Assembly (NCBI GenBank): GCA_003232855.1
Contig: QIKC01000368.1
Coordinates: 1 to 7,656 of the forward strand
Direction of reading: 5' to 3'
DNA: 7,656 bases
Source: Verrucomicrobiales bacterium
GTDB lineage: Bacteria; Verrucomicrobiota; Verrucomicrobiia; Verrucomicrobiales; DEV007
The notes below the pieces were generated by a model. That model searched no databases and was not told the DNA's origin. It saw only the letters and a list, made by a program, of their open reading frames with translations. Each line of letters starts with the position of its first letter. Positions within the stretch are counted from its first letter, which is position 1. Positions 1-7,140 of the stretch are shown here, piece by piece. The position numbers and the translations under genes were made by a program.

Positions 1-1
1 A

Positions 2-754
2 CCCCTCAAGCGCTTCTGCACCTTCTGGTCTGCACTGGCCGCTTTCGCCGTGTTCGGGCTGGTGGCGGTGATCATTTCCAAAGCCACCGGTAGTGCATCC
101 GACCCCGTCTACGCCGCCCGCGCCGAACAACGTAACGACATCCGTGAGAAGGCGATCAAAGCACAGGCGGAAAAACTCGCCGCCGCCCCGGTCGACCTCG
201 CCGCTGCCGCCACCGCGCTCGCCGCCAAGAAGCCAACCGCCTCCGCAAAACCGGCGCCGGGAACCAAAGCTTTCGACGACTGGATGGCCGCGCAGGCCGC
301 CGCCGCCACAGCCGCCGCGGCAGGTGGTTCTGCCGATACCGCGAAGCCGCCCAGCGGCGTCATGAAGTCCAAGCAAATCGAACTGAAGCTGGACGCGATC
401 CCTGGTGGCGTCATGAAGTTCAAGCAGACCGAACTCACTGTCAAAGCGGGTGCCGAGGTGGTGCTAACCATCACCAATCCCGACATCATGCAGCACAACT
501 TCCTGCTCCTCAAGCCGGGCACCAAGGAAAAAGTGGGATCCCTCGCCGATGCCATGCTCATCGACCCGGAGGCGATGAAGAAAGAGTATATCCCGGTATC
601 CGACGACATTCTCGTCTCCTCCAAACTGATCGCCCCAGCGGGTGTCGAAATTCTCAAATTCACCGCCCCCACCGAGCCGGGCGACTACCCCTATATCTGC
701 ACATTCCCCGGCCACTGGCGGTTGATGTATGGCACCTTGAAGGTGACTCCTTAA
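2..754 (+). CDS. Membrane-anchored azurin/plastocyanin-like cupredoxin, 5' partial
   Basis: Type-1 copper electron carrier, probably held on the outer face of the cytoplasmic membrane. The frame is open to the window edge. A GTG at 50 is possible, but the codons before it read PLKRFCTFWSALAAF, a basic stretch running into a hydrophobic helix, so the true start is most likely just upstream of the window. Order seen: one transmembrane anchor (about nt 14-85), a charged helix (AEQRNDIREKA), an Ala/Pro/Lys-rich linker (about 178-350), then a cupredoxin domain (about 356-751). The four expected copper ligands are visible: His in MQHN (494-496), Cys (698-700), His (713-715) and Met (725-727) in CTFPGHWRLM. 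There is only one Cys in the site and no CxxxC, so this is not a CuA domain. It is followed after 16 bp by the CcoN-like gene, which suggests it passes electrons to or from that cytochrome module. The partner is inferred. Confidence 0.85.
   Translation, partial: PLKRFCTFWSALAAFAVFGLVAVIISKATGSASDPVYAARAEQRNDIREKAIKAQAEKLAAAPVDLAAAATALAAKKPTASAKPAPGTKAFDDWMAAQAAAATAAAAGGSADTAKPPSGVMKSKQIELKLDAIPGGVMKFKQTELTVKAGAEVVLTITNPDIMQHNFLLLKPGTKEKVGSLADAMLIDPEAMKKEYIPVSDDILVSSKLIAPAGVEILKFTAPTEPGDYPYICTFPGHWRLMYGTLKVTP
356..457 (+). repeat. Imperfect 51-bp tandem duplication in the cupredoxin gene
   Basis: Nucleotides 356-406 and 407-457 begin with nearly the same 29 bases, encoding GVMKSKQIEL and GVMKFKQTEL. 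The rest of each unit diverges. The second copy leads into the usual first strand of the cupredoxin fold (TELTVKAG), so the first copy looks like the extra one. The frame is kept. Confidence 0.55.
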
Positions 755-770
755 CCTGCCGCTACGAAGA

Positions 771-2228
771 GTGAATTCTCCTGACCCAATGCCCGAAGAC
801 AACCCAGCTGACGAAGACGTCCTGCACCGCGCCGCCATCGACCGCTCGGTGCGCTTGCCCGTGCTCTTCTTCTTCACCAGCGCCGCCGCATGGCTGGCGG
901 TCTCCGTCGTGCTCGGCTTCATCCAGTCGATGAAGTTGCACTCACCCGGCTTCCTCGATTTCCCCTGTCTGCACTTTCTCCAGTACGGCCGTTCGAATCC
1001 CGCCTTCATGGGCGCCCTAGTCTACGGCTGGGCGATCCAGGCCGGCCTCGGTGTCTGCATCTGGCTGATGGCTCGCCTCTGCCGCGCCGAAATCAAAAAT
1101 CCCATCACCCTCATCGTCGCCGGCCATTTCTGGAATATTGGTGTGCTGTTAGGTGTGCTCGGCATCTTCACCGGTCACAGCACCTCGATCGAGTGGCTCG
1201 CTTTCCCCAAAGCCGTCTGGCCCATCCTCTTCGTCGCCTACTCGCTGGTGGTCGTTTGGTTGTTCACCCTGTTCCAACGTCGCAAGCCAGGTGAGGTTTA
1301 CATCTCCGTGCTCTATATCCTCGGCGCCTGCCTTTGGTTCCCTTGGATCTATCTGACGGCCAACGTCTTCATCCACGTGCTGCCCGGTTCGCCAATCGCC
1401 AAAGCCGCGACCAGTGCTTGGTACTTGGGCTCCATGACCTATTTGGTGCTGGCGCCGATGGCGCTGGCCTCGGCCTACTACTTCATCCCGAAGATCCTCG
1501 GTCGCCCGATATATTCCTCCTACCTCAGCACGCTCGGTTTCTGGGGGCTGGCCATCGTCGGCGGCTGGACCGGCATCCAGAAATTCATGGGCGGCCCGCT
1601 GCCCGCCTGGATGCCCGCCGTTTCCGGTGCCGCAGTGATCTTCGCCATCATCCCGGTGTGCGCCATCGCGGTTAACCACCACATGACCCTGCGCGGCCAA
1701 CACAAACTCATCGAGAGCAGCCCCACCATGCGCTTCACCGCCGTCGGCGCCGCCGCCTTCACCTTCTATTGCGTCTTCTCGGCACTCAACGCCTTCTACC
1801 CGCTCGGTGCCCTTACTCAACTCAGCCAGACCACCATGGCCTTTCAATTGCTCGCCGTTTACGGCTTCTTCTCCATGTGCATGTTCGGTGCCATTTACTT
1901 CATCGTTCCCCGCTTGGTGGGTTGCGAGTGGGTGAGCGGGCGCCGCATCCGCTTTCACTTTTGGTTCTCCACCTACGGCATGATCTCCCTCGTTGCGGTA
2001 CACTTCCTCGGCGGCCTCTGGCAGTCACACGCCTACGCGCAGTTCGACGTGCCGCTGGAAAATGCGATCAGCGCCGGCCGCCCGTACGCCATCGGCGCCT
2101 CGGTCGCTTGGGTCTTCATCATCGCTTCCAACGTGATGTTCCTCTATCACCTGAGCCTGATGGTGTTTCGCCTCGGGCGCAAAAGTGAGCAACCCGCCAT
2201 GATCGGCCACGCAGATCACACCGGGTAA
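771..2228 (+). CDS. CcoN-like (cbb3 oxidase subunit I family) membrane protein lacking all heme and CuB histidines
   Basis: 485 residues, about 12 transmembrane helices, the usual CcoN length and topology. Family landmarks: YYFIPKILGRPIYS (236-249, like CcoN YYFVPKQAERPVYS), FGAIYFIVPRLVG (372-384) and RIRFHFWFSTYG (392-403). Compared with CcoN as I remember it, the low-spin heme b His of helix II (RPLHTN) is Phe79 (NPAFMG). The CuB His of helix VI (WYGHN) is Gly220 (WYLGS). The CuB pair GPHH is Gly-Ile-Gln270-Lys271. The HVH of helix X falls at about 358-361 (FQLL), and no His occurs between 312 and 395. Canonical heme binding and O2 reduction are therefore ruled out; a structural or quinone/cytochrome docking role is inferred. 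The frame is intact with no decay. The start is GTG 771 or ATG 789; neither has a strong ribosome site. It lies between the cupredoxin and ccoO, 16 bp from each. Confidence 0.85.
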   Translation: MNSPDPMPEDNPADEDVLHRAAIDRSVRLPVLFFFTSAAAWLAVSVVLGFIQSMKLHSPGFLDFPCLHFLQYGRSNPAFMGALVYGWAIQAGLGVCIWLMARLCRAEIKNPITLIVAGHFWNIGVLLGVLGIFTGHSTSIEWLAFPKAVWPILFVAYSLVVVWLFTLFQRRKPGEVYISVLYILGACLWFPWIYLTANVFIHVLPGSPIAKAATSAWYLGSMTYLVLAPMALASAYYFIPKILGRPIYSSYLSTLGFWGLAIVGGWTGIQKFMGGPLPAWMPAVSGAAVIFAIIPVCAIAVNHHMTLRGQHKLIESSPTMRFTAVGAAAFTFYCVFSALNAFYPLGALTQLSQTTMAFQLLAVYGFFSMCMFGAIYFIVPRLVGCEWVSGRRIRFHFWFSTYGMISLVAVHFLGGLWQSHAYAQFDVPLENAISAGRPYAIGASVAWVFIIASNVMFLYHLSLMVFRLGRKSEQPAMIGHADHTG

Positions 2229-2244
2229 AGCGAACCACCGAACC

Positions 2245-2949
2245 ATGAATTCCCTTCGCCAATTCGTCCTCTGCCTCGCCGCCACGTTCTTCGTGCCGTG
2301 GCTCTGTCTCATCGTCATTCCGCACGTGAAGATGGCCAAGGCGGTCGCCCCCGAAACATGGGTGAATCAGGATCTGGGCACCTCCCAAAGCTTTCCTCCC
2401 GGCACCCCGAACGCCTTCCGTCGCGGCCAAGAAATCTACGCCGCAGAGGGCTGCGCCTCCTGCCACACGCAGATGATTCGCCCCACCTACCTCGGACTCG
2501 AATCGTGGCGCCCCGGCTTTGGCAAAGAAGGCACCATCGAAGCTCCCGTCCGCACCCGCGAGACCGTGCCCGGCGACTACGCCGGCGAGCGCTTTGCCTA
2601 CCTCGGCGTGCAACGTATCGGCCCAGATCTCAGCAACGCCGGATACCGCCACGACGCAGCCTGGCATCACGCCCACCTCTACGAGCCCACCTCCGTGCGC
2701 GGTTTCTCCACCATGGGCTCCTTCCGCCACCTCTACATCAAACGCAAAATCCGCGGCCAGCGCTCCGCAGATGCCCTAGAGCTCTCCGGCGAATTCGACC
2801 CCGGCGAAGGTTACGAAGTGGTGCCCTCCGAAACCGCCAAGGCGTTGGTCAGCTACCTGATGACTCTCAAGAAAGATTCCCCGCTGCCACCGGCGACGAC
2901 TCCGATCGACGCTTCCCAAGATGCTGGAGAGGATGTAAAGAAAGGCTAG
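2245..2949 (+). CDS. ccoO: CcoO-like membrane-anchored mono-heme cytochrome c
   Basis: 234 residues, matching cbb3 oxidase subunit II (CcoO). An uncleaved N-terminal helix (about 6-27) anchors a periplasmic heme domain. The heme site is CASCH (Cys70, Cys73, His74) followed by TQMIRP, the CcoO signature form. RIGPDL (124-129), AGYRHDAAWHHAHL (132-145) and STMGSF with Met157 as the likely sixth ligand follow in the expected order. All parts needed for a working heme c are present, unlike its partner CcoN-like protein. In a normal cbb3 oxidase CcoO hands electrons to heme b of CcoN; here that heme cannot be bound by the usual residues, so the acceptor must differ (inferred: CtaD encoded downstream). 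The ATG at 2245 lies 16 bp after the previous stop and has no clear Shine-Dalgarno site. The C-terminal tail after about 210 is Pro/Asp-rich and probably disordered. Confidence 0.88.
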   Translation: MNSLRQFVLCLAATFFVPWLCLIVIPHVKMAKAVAPETWVNQDLGTSQSFPPGTPNAFRRGQEIYAAEGCASCHTQMIRPTYLGLESWRPGFGKEGTIEAPVRTRETVPGDYAGERFAYLGVQRIGPDLSNAGYRHDAAWHHAHLYEPTSVRGFSTMGSFRHLYIKRKIRGQRSADALELSGEFDPGEGYEVVPSETAKALVSYLMTLKKDSPLPPATTPIDASQDAGEDVKKG

Positions 2950-2965
2950 TGCGCAGCGTACCCCG

Positions 2966-3703
2966 ATGAGCGACGAACTCCAAAACCACGACTACGAGCA
3001 CAAGACGAGTGTTCGCGACCACGGCTCCGTGAGGCGTGAGAAGCAAGAGCCGAAGACCGGCCTCGAGCCGATCACGCTATCGCTCGTCGCCGCCTGCGCC
3101 GCCGCCCTGATGATCGGCGGCGGCTATCTCGGAGCCAAGAGCGGTGGCTTCGACTTCGCCTCCACCACCGTCAACGGCTACGTTCCAGACCCCCCCGATA
3201 TCGAAATCGCCGCCGCCGAACTCAGCGAGCTCGACAAGTACCTCGCCGGTGGCGAAGCCGTCTACAAGGCGACCTGCAACGGTTGCCATCAGGTTACCGG
3301 CGGCGGACAGGGACAGATTCCACCGCTGGTCGATGCCGAGTGGGTCACAGAGGGCACGGAACGTTTCGCCCAGATCATTCTCAACGGCATGACCGGCCCG
3401 ATCAGCGTCAACGGTAAATCCTTTGGCTCACAGATGATGCCGCCGCAGAAAGGCTCCCTCAACGACAAACAAATCGCTCAGGTCATGTCATTTGTTAGGC
3501 ACAAATTCGGTGGCGTCACCGATATCGTCGTCACCAAAGAAATGGTCGCCGCCGCGCGTGAGAAGCACGGTGCCCAGGCAAACATCAATACCGTGGCGAG
3601 CCTCGCTGCCGCCGACTCTTACCTGCCGGGCGAGCAACCCGAATGGCTCAACCCCGAGCCGGCAGAAGATGCGGCGCCCGCCGCCGCAGAACCCGAAAAC
3701 TAA
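2966..3703 (+). CDS. Membrane-anchored mono-heme class I cytochrome c
   Basis: 245 residues. A charged cytoplasmic N-terminus (1-34) precedes one transmembrane helix (about 35-56, ending in GGGYLGAKSGG), a linker (YVPDPPDIE) and a cytochrome c domain (about 90-185). The heme motif is CNGCH (Cys104, Cys107, His108), and Met157 or Met158 in QMMPP is the sixth ligand. The tail after 190 is Ala/Pro/Glu-rich. It occupies the place where ccoP would follow ccoO, but CcoP normally has two hemes and this has one; it also resembles the cytochrome c domains fused to subunit II of caa3 oxidases, without any CuA domain. I infer that it shuttles electrons between CcoO, the cupredoxin and the CtaD oxidase. 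The ATG start lies 16 bp after the ccoO stop, with no strong ribosome site. Confidence 0.82.
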   Translation: MSDELQNHDYEHKTSVRDHGSVRREKQEPKTGLEPITLSLVAACAAALMIGGGYLGAKSGGFDFASTTVNGYVPDPPDIEIAAAELSELDKYLAGGEAVYKATCNGCHQVTGGGQGQIPPLVDAEWVTEGTERFAQIILNGMTGPISVNGKSFGSQMMPPQKGSLNDKQIAQVMSFVRHKFGGVTDIVVTKEMVAAAREKHGAQANINTVASLAAADSYLPGEQPEWLNPEPAEDAAPAAAEPEN

Positions 3704-3734
3704 GTCCACCCAACCTCGAGAACCGATTTAATTA

Positions 3735-5640
3735 ATGGCCGCCGCAGCAAGCACAGCCGACGCCGATCACCAAGGCGATCACCACGATGACCACCACGAA
3801 CTCCCGTGGTGGAAGAAGTGGGTGTTCTCCACCGACCATAAGGTCATCGGCTACCAGTACGGGATCACCGCGCTGATTTTCTTGGCCATCGGCTTCTACC
3901 TGATGATGGTGATGCGTTGGAGCATCGCGCACCCAGACAAAGAGCTACCGGGTCTCCTGCAGTTCTTCCTCAACAAGAGCTGGCTCAACGATGAGGGGCG
4001 CGTCACCGGCGATCTCTACAACATGTTCGGCGCCATGCACGGCACCATCATGGTATTCCTCGGCATCGTGCCGCTCGCCTTCGGTGCCTTCGGCAATTTC
4101 GTCACGCCGCTACAGATCGGCGCCCCGGACATGGCGTTCCCGCGTCTTAACATGGCTAGTTACTGGGTGTATTTCATCGGTGGCATCGTCATGCTGGCCA
4201 GCTTCTTCCTGCCCTCCGGTGCCGCTGAATCCGGTTGGACGATGTATTCGCCTCTCGCCACCACCGCGCAAATTGACGAACCGAACCTGTGGTGGACCGG
4301 CCAGACCTTCTGGCTCTTCGGCATGGTCTTCCTCATTACTTCGTCGCTGCTCGGTGCCGTCAACTTCATCACCACCATCATCAACCTGCGCTGCCGCGGC
4401 ATGACGTGGATGCGACTGCCGTTCTTCGTCTGGGCGATGCTGGTCACCGCCTTCCTGCTTTTGCTCGCCTTCCCGCCGCTGGAGGTCGCCGCCCTCATGC
4501 AGGTGATGGATCGCCTCACCGGCTCCAGCTTCTTCATCCCCACCGGCCTCAATTTCACCGGTGCGGGCAGCGTCGACGCCGGCATGTTCGAGGCCTCCGG
4601 CGGCGGTTCGCCGCTGCTCTACCAGCACCTGTTCTGGTTCCTCGCCCACCCCGAGGTCTACGTGCTCATCCTGCCCGCCATCGCCATCGTCGGCGAGATC
4701 ATCCCTAACAACATCCGCAAACCGATCTGGGGCTACCGCTCCATGGTCTACGCAGTCATGGTGTTGGGCTTCCTCGCCTTCATCGTCTGGGCGCACCACA
4801 TGTACCTAACCGGCATGGGCAACGTCGTCAGTACCTTCTTCCAGACCACCACCGTCATTATTTCCATCCCGTCGATTGTCCTGCTGACCTGTCTGCTCAT
4901 CTCGCTTTGGGGCGGCTCCATCCGCTTCACCGTGCCCATGCTGCGGCCTCACCGGCCTGCCGCTGGCCTTCAACCTCATCGACCTGCACCTGCACGACAC
5001 CTATTATGTCATCGGCCACTTCCACTACATCGTCGCCCCGGGCACCATGTTCGGCCTCTTTGCGGGCATCTATTACTGGTTCCCCAAAGCCACCGGGCGC
5101 ATGATGAGCAATAAGCTCGGCCACCTGCACTTCTGGCCGTCGCTGATCGCCATGAACGGCATCTTCCTGCCCATGTTTGTCCAAGGCATGGCCGGTTTCC
5201 ACCGACGCTGGTACGACGGCGGCGCCAACTACACAGAAATAACCGGCCGCGTGCTCTTCCAAGAAGGCTCAATGCTCTCCAAGATCTTCAACGACGGCGA
5301 AACCATCACCATGCTGCACCTCAACGGTGTCATGACCTTCTTCGTCTGGGTCTTGGCGATTGCCCAGTTGCCGTTCATCTTCAACTTCTTCTGGAGCATC
5401 TTCAAAGGCCGCGCCGCCGATGGCGACAATCCTTGGAAAGCCACCTCGATGGAGTGGCTCGCCCCCAACTGTCCCCCGCACGGCAACTTCACTGAAGAGC
5501 CGATCGCTTACCGCGGCCCCTACGAATACAGCGTCAGTGGCCATTCCACCGACTTCACTCCGCAGTTCGAGCGCGGTGATGACGGGGTGATCCTTGGCGA
5601 GGAAGAACCGCCAGCCAAAACCGAGCAGAGCGGACATTAG
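3735..5640 (+). pseudogene. ctaD: Cytochrome c oxidase subunit I (CtaD, aa3-type), broken by deletion and frameshift
   Basis: Catalytic subunit of a proton-pumping O2-reducing heme-copper oxidase. From ATG 3735 the frame gives a His/Asp-rich N-terminus (DHQGDHHDDHH), then heme a His102 (AMHGT), GAPDMAFPR, helix VI HPEVY (CuB His305, Tyr309 of the His-Tyr crosslink, Glu307 of the D-channel) and the CuB pair His354-His355 (WAHHMY). Homology stops at PML (401-403, nt 4935-4943). It resumes one frame over from nt 4942 with GLTGLPLAFN, then HDTYY and GHFHY, which carry the heme a3 and second heme a histidines, to a stop at 5638-5640. The upstream frame runs on as nonsense to a stop at 5112-5114. 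About 12 residues of helix IX are absent, so this is a deletion of roughly 35 bp, not a simple slip. Also odd: Leu383 stands where the K-channel Lys is expected. If the lesion is an assembly error, this is a normal ctaD of about 645 residues. Confidence 0.9.
4936..4953 (+). other. Deletion/frameshift junction in ctaD
   Basis: Codons before this point lie in the frame of ATG 3735; codons from 4942 lie one base later and give the expected Gly-Leu-Thr-Gly-Leu-Pro-Leu. In relatives a helix of about 12 residues (of the type FALAFLPMFGIG, from memory) lies between PML and GLTG and is missing here. The frame change fits a loss of 3n+2 bases, for example 35. Confidence 0.8.
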
Positions 5641-5829
5641 CGGACGCGACAAATTTTTAACAAAATAAACAGAATTAACAAAATCAACAGAATGATGAAG
5701 ATGCAACTGATTGCTAATACACAAGACGGAAGTCGCCCGCGTAGCGTCGCGACAATAGACACAGAGAAATTCTGTTAATTCCGTTCATTCTGTTTAACTA
5801 AACTCAGTCCTACTAGCCCACTGCGGAGA
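5641..5829. repeat. Intergenic region with opposed 9-bp repeat arrays (consensus aacagaatt)
   Basis: The 189 bp between ctaD and ctaE hold no gene. At 5659-5694 lie four adjacent 9-bp units: aacaaaata, aacagaatt, aacaaaatc, aacagaatg. At 5768-5794 three units lie on the opposite strand: aacagaatg, aacggaatt, aacagaatt (read from 5794 down). The blocks 5667-5694 and 5768-5795 are 28-bp inverted repeats with about five mismatches, around a 73-bp spacer. The spacer contains a GC-rich palindrome (gtcgcgac, 5746-5753). In RNA the arms could pair into a long imperfect stem that might affect expression between ctaD and ctaE; this is inference. No transposase or clear target duplication is visible. 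Confidence 0.75.
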
Positions 5830-7140
5830 ATGGAGATTCCATACGAAGTCAAACCCCGGCCTGACACCGGTCTCTGGAACGCCAAGATATTGGTATCTGG
5901 CTGTTTCTCGCATCCGAGGTCATGCTGTTCGGCGGCCTGTTCTCCAGTTACGTTTTCCTCCGGCTCGGGTCGGCGGGCGAGGCTGATTTTTTCTGGCCGC
6001 TTTTTCTGGCCGCACGGTGAACTCACCGTCTGGATGGGCACGCTCAACACGGTCATTCTCATCCTTTCCTCAGTGTTCGTGGTGATCGCCTGGCTGCATC
6101 TCAAACTGCGCGACTACAAAAAATTCCAAATGTGGATGGGCGCCGTGGTCGCCTGTGCGCTCGCCTTCCTCGTCATCAAGAGCTTCGAATACAAAGCGAA
6201 GTTCGATCACTACGGCATCAAACTCGCCGACAACTCCATCGTCACCGGGCACGGGCTCGACGACACCATCCGTTACGAGGGCATCACCTCCGTCGATATC
6301 GATGTGGCGCGCTTCAATGGCGAATTCCTGAACACCATCACCGACGGATCGAAACCGACTTTCCAACTGCTGGTGAACGGCGAGCCGAGCGGCGACCCGG
6401 TGGAACTTTCGGTGCGCTCAGTCGCCAAAATTGCCGACGACATCAATGCCAAATTGAGAGAGAAGGCTGATGCCGACGGAAAGAAATGGTTTCCCGCTAT
6501 GAGCGTCAAGCTGGTGAGCTTCGTCGCATCGGAGCCCTTCGCCATCCAGATGCCGCGCAAAAAACTGCGTTTGCAGTTGCCCGACGCCGCCAAGTTCCGC
6601 GACCAATCGTTGCTCAAGGGCACCATCTCCGCGCAGACCCCGGGCGTAACAATGAAGTCGCTCGACCTCATCGACCTACGCGCCACCGACTCCGAAACCG
6701 CCGAGGGATCTCTGGTGTGGAAGTATATCTCCCATGCGGAGGAGACGAAGAAGCAATTCATGGAGCACCGCGACCACGTTGCGCAGAAGGCCGCGGAAGG
6801 CGAGGAAGCCTCATTCGACGACATGCTCAGCCAGCCTCTGGAGCATGGCGAAGGACACCACTACACCTCCATCGTCGTACCGTGGGAGGACGCGCGCCTC
6901 TACTCGAACTTCACCCCGAAGTGGAATACCTACTACGCCCTCTATTTCCTCATCACCGGTCTGCACGGTCTGCACGTCCTCATCGGTGCCTGCGTGCTGT
7001 TCTACTTCGGCTTCATGAGCAAGAAACTCTGGGAGAAAGACCCCGAGCACCTCACCAACCGTGTCGAAGTCGCCGGCCTGTTCTGGCACTTCGTCGACTT
7101 GGTCTGGATCTTCCTCTTCCCTATTCTCTACCTGATGTAG
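5830..7140 (+). CDS. ctaE: Cytochrome c oxidase subunit III (CtaE) with large periplasmic insertion and scrambled first helix
   Basis: 436 residues against about 200-270 in most relatives. Subunit III stabilises the CtaD core and its proton uptake path. The start MEIPYEVKPRPDTGLWNAK matches the family, with ggag (5825-5828) very close upstream. Recognisable helices: 67-89 (WMGTLNTVILILSS), 100-118, 368-395 (TGLHGLHVLIG) and 412-435 (WHFVDLVWIFLFP). Two oddities. Residues 21-57 are read out of frame between a 2-bp duplication at 5887-5890 and a 13-bp duplication at 5988-6013. The skipped frame encodes the expected helix I, including ASEVMLFGG with the conserved Glu (codon 5916-5918). Also, about 235 residues (126-360) are inserted between the helices ending FEYKAKF and starting YYALYF, which predicted topology places in the periplasm. 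The insertion has no CxxCH or other motif I recognise. If the indels are real, helix I and its Glu are lost although the frame stays open. Confidence 0.85.
   Translation: MEIPYEVKPRPDTGLWNAKILVSGCFSHPRSCCSAACSPVTFSSGSGRRARLIFSGRFFWPHGELTVWMGTLNTVILILSSVFVVIAWLHLKLRDYKKFQMWMGAVVACALAFLVIKSFEYKAKFDHYGIKLADNSIVTGHGLDDTIRYEGITSVDIDVARFNGEFLNTITDGSKPTFQLLVNGEPSGDPVELSVRSVAKIADDINAKLREKADADGKKWFPAMSVKLVSFVASEPFAIQMPRKKLRLQLPDAAKFRDQSLLKGTISAQTPGVTMKSLDLIDLRATDSETAEGSLVWKYISHAEETKKQFMEHRDHVAQKAAEGEEASFDDMLSQPLEHGEGHHYTSIVVPWEDARLYSNFTPKWNTYYALYFLITGLHGLHVLIGACVLFYFGFMSKKLWEKDPEHLTNRVEVAGLFWHFVDLVWIFLFPILYLM
5887..5890 (+). other. 2-bp duplication (at-at) causing the first ctaE frameshift
   Basis: The expected reading is aag att ggt atc tgg (K-I-G-I-W). 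The sequence has aagatattggtatctgg, with two extra bases. After it the conserved subunit III helix I is encoded in the frame starting at 5892, not in the annotated frame. Confidence 0.7.
5988..6013 (+). repeat. Exact 13-bp tandem duplication restoring the ctaE frame
   Basis: tttttctggccgc occurs at 5988-6000 and again at 6001-6013. Removing one copy leaves gat ttt ttc tgg ccg cac ggt gaa (D-F-F-W-P-H-G-E), the expected family sequence. The 13 bp plus the earlier 2 bp add 15 bp, so the frame is regained. Without the first indel, this duplication would create a stop at 6018-6020. Confidence 0.85.

Noticed and set aside
2..754. Cupredoxin gene as CuA subunit II (CtaC)
   Set aside because: Only one Cys in the copper site (CTFPGHWRLM), no CxxxCxxxH, and one membrane helix instead of two.
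1149..2003. Long open frame on the minus strand (284 codons) across the CcoN-like gene, and similar antisense frames over ctaD and ctaE
   Set aside because: Composition is Gly/Asp/Glu/His-rich with no recognisable domain; it is the shadow of a high-GC coding strand.
771..2949. A normal cbb3 oxidase or a nitric oxide reductase
   Set aside because: The CcoN-like protein lacks the heme and CuB/FeB histidines required by both; CcoP and CcoQ are also absent.
4936..5114. Programmed ribosomal frameshift in ctaD
   Set aside because: About 12 residues of a transmembrane helix are missing at the junction, so a frame change alone would not give a normal protein, and I see no slippery site with a supporting structure.
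5659..5795. CRISPR array or MITE
   Set aside because: The units are 9 bp with no spacers, so not CRISPR. The inverted arms are imperfect and made of tandem units, with no target duplication seen, so a transposable element is not supported.
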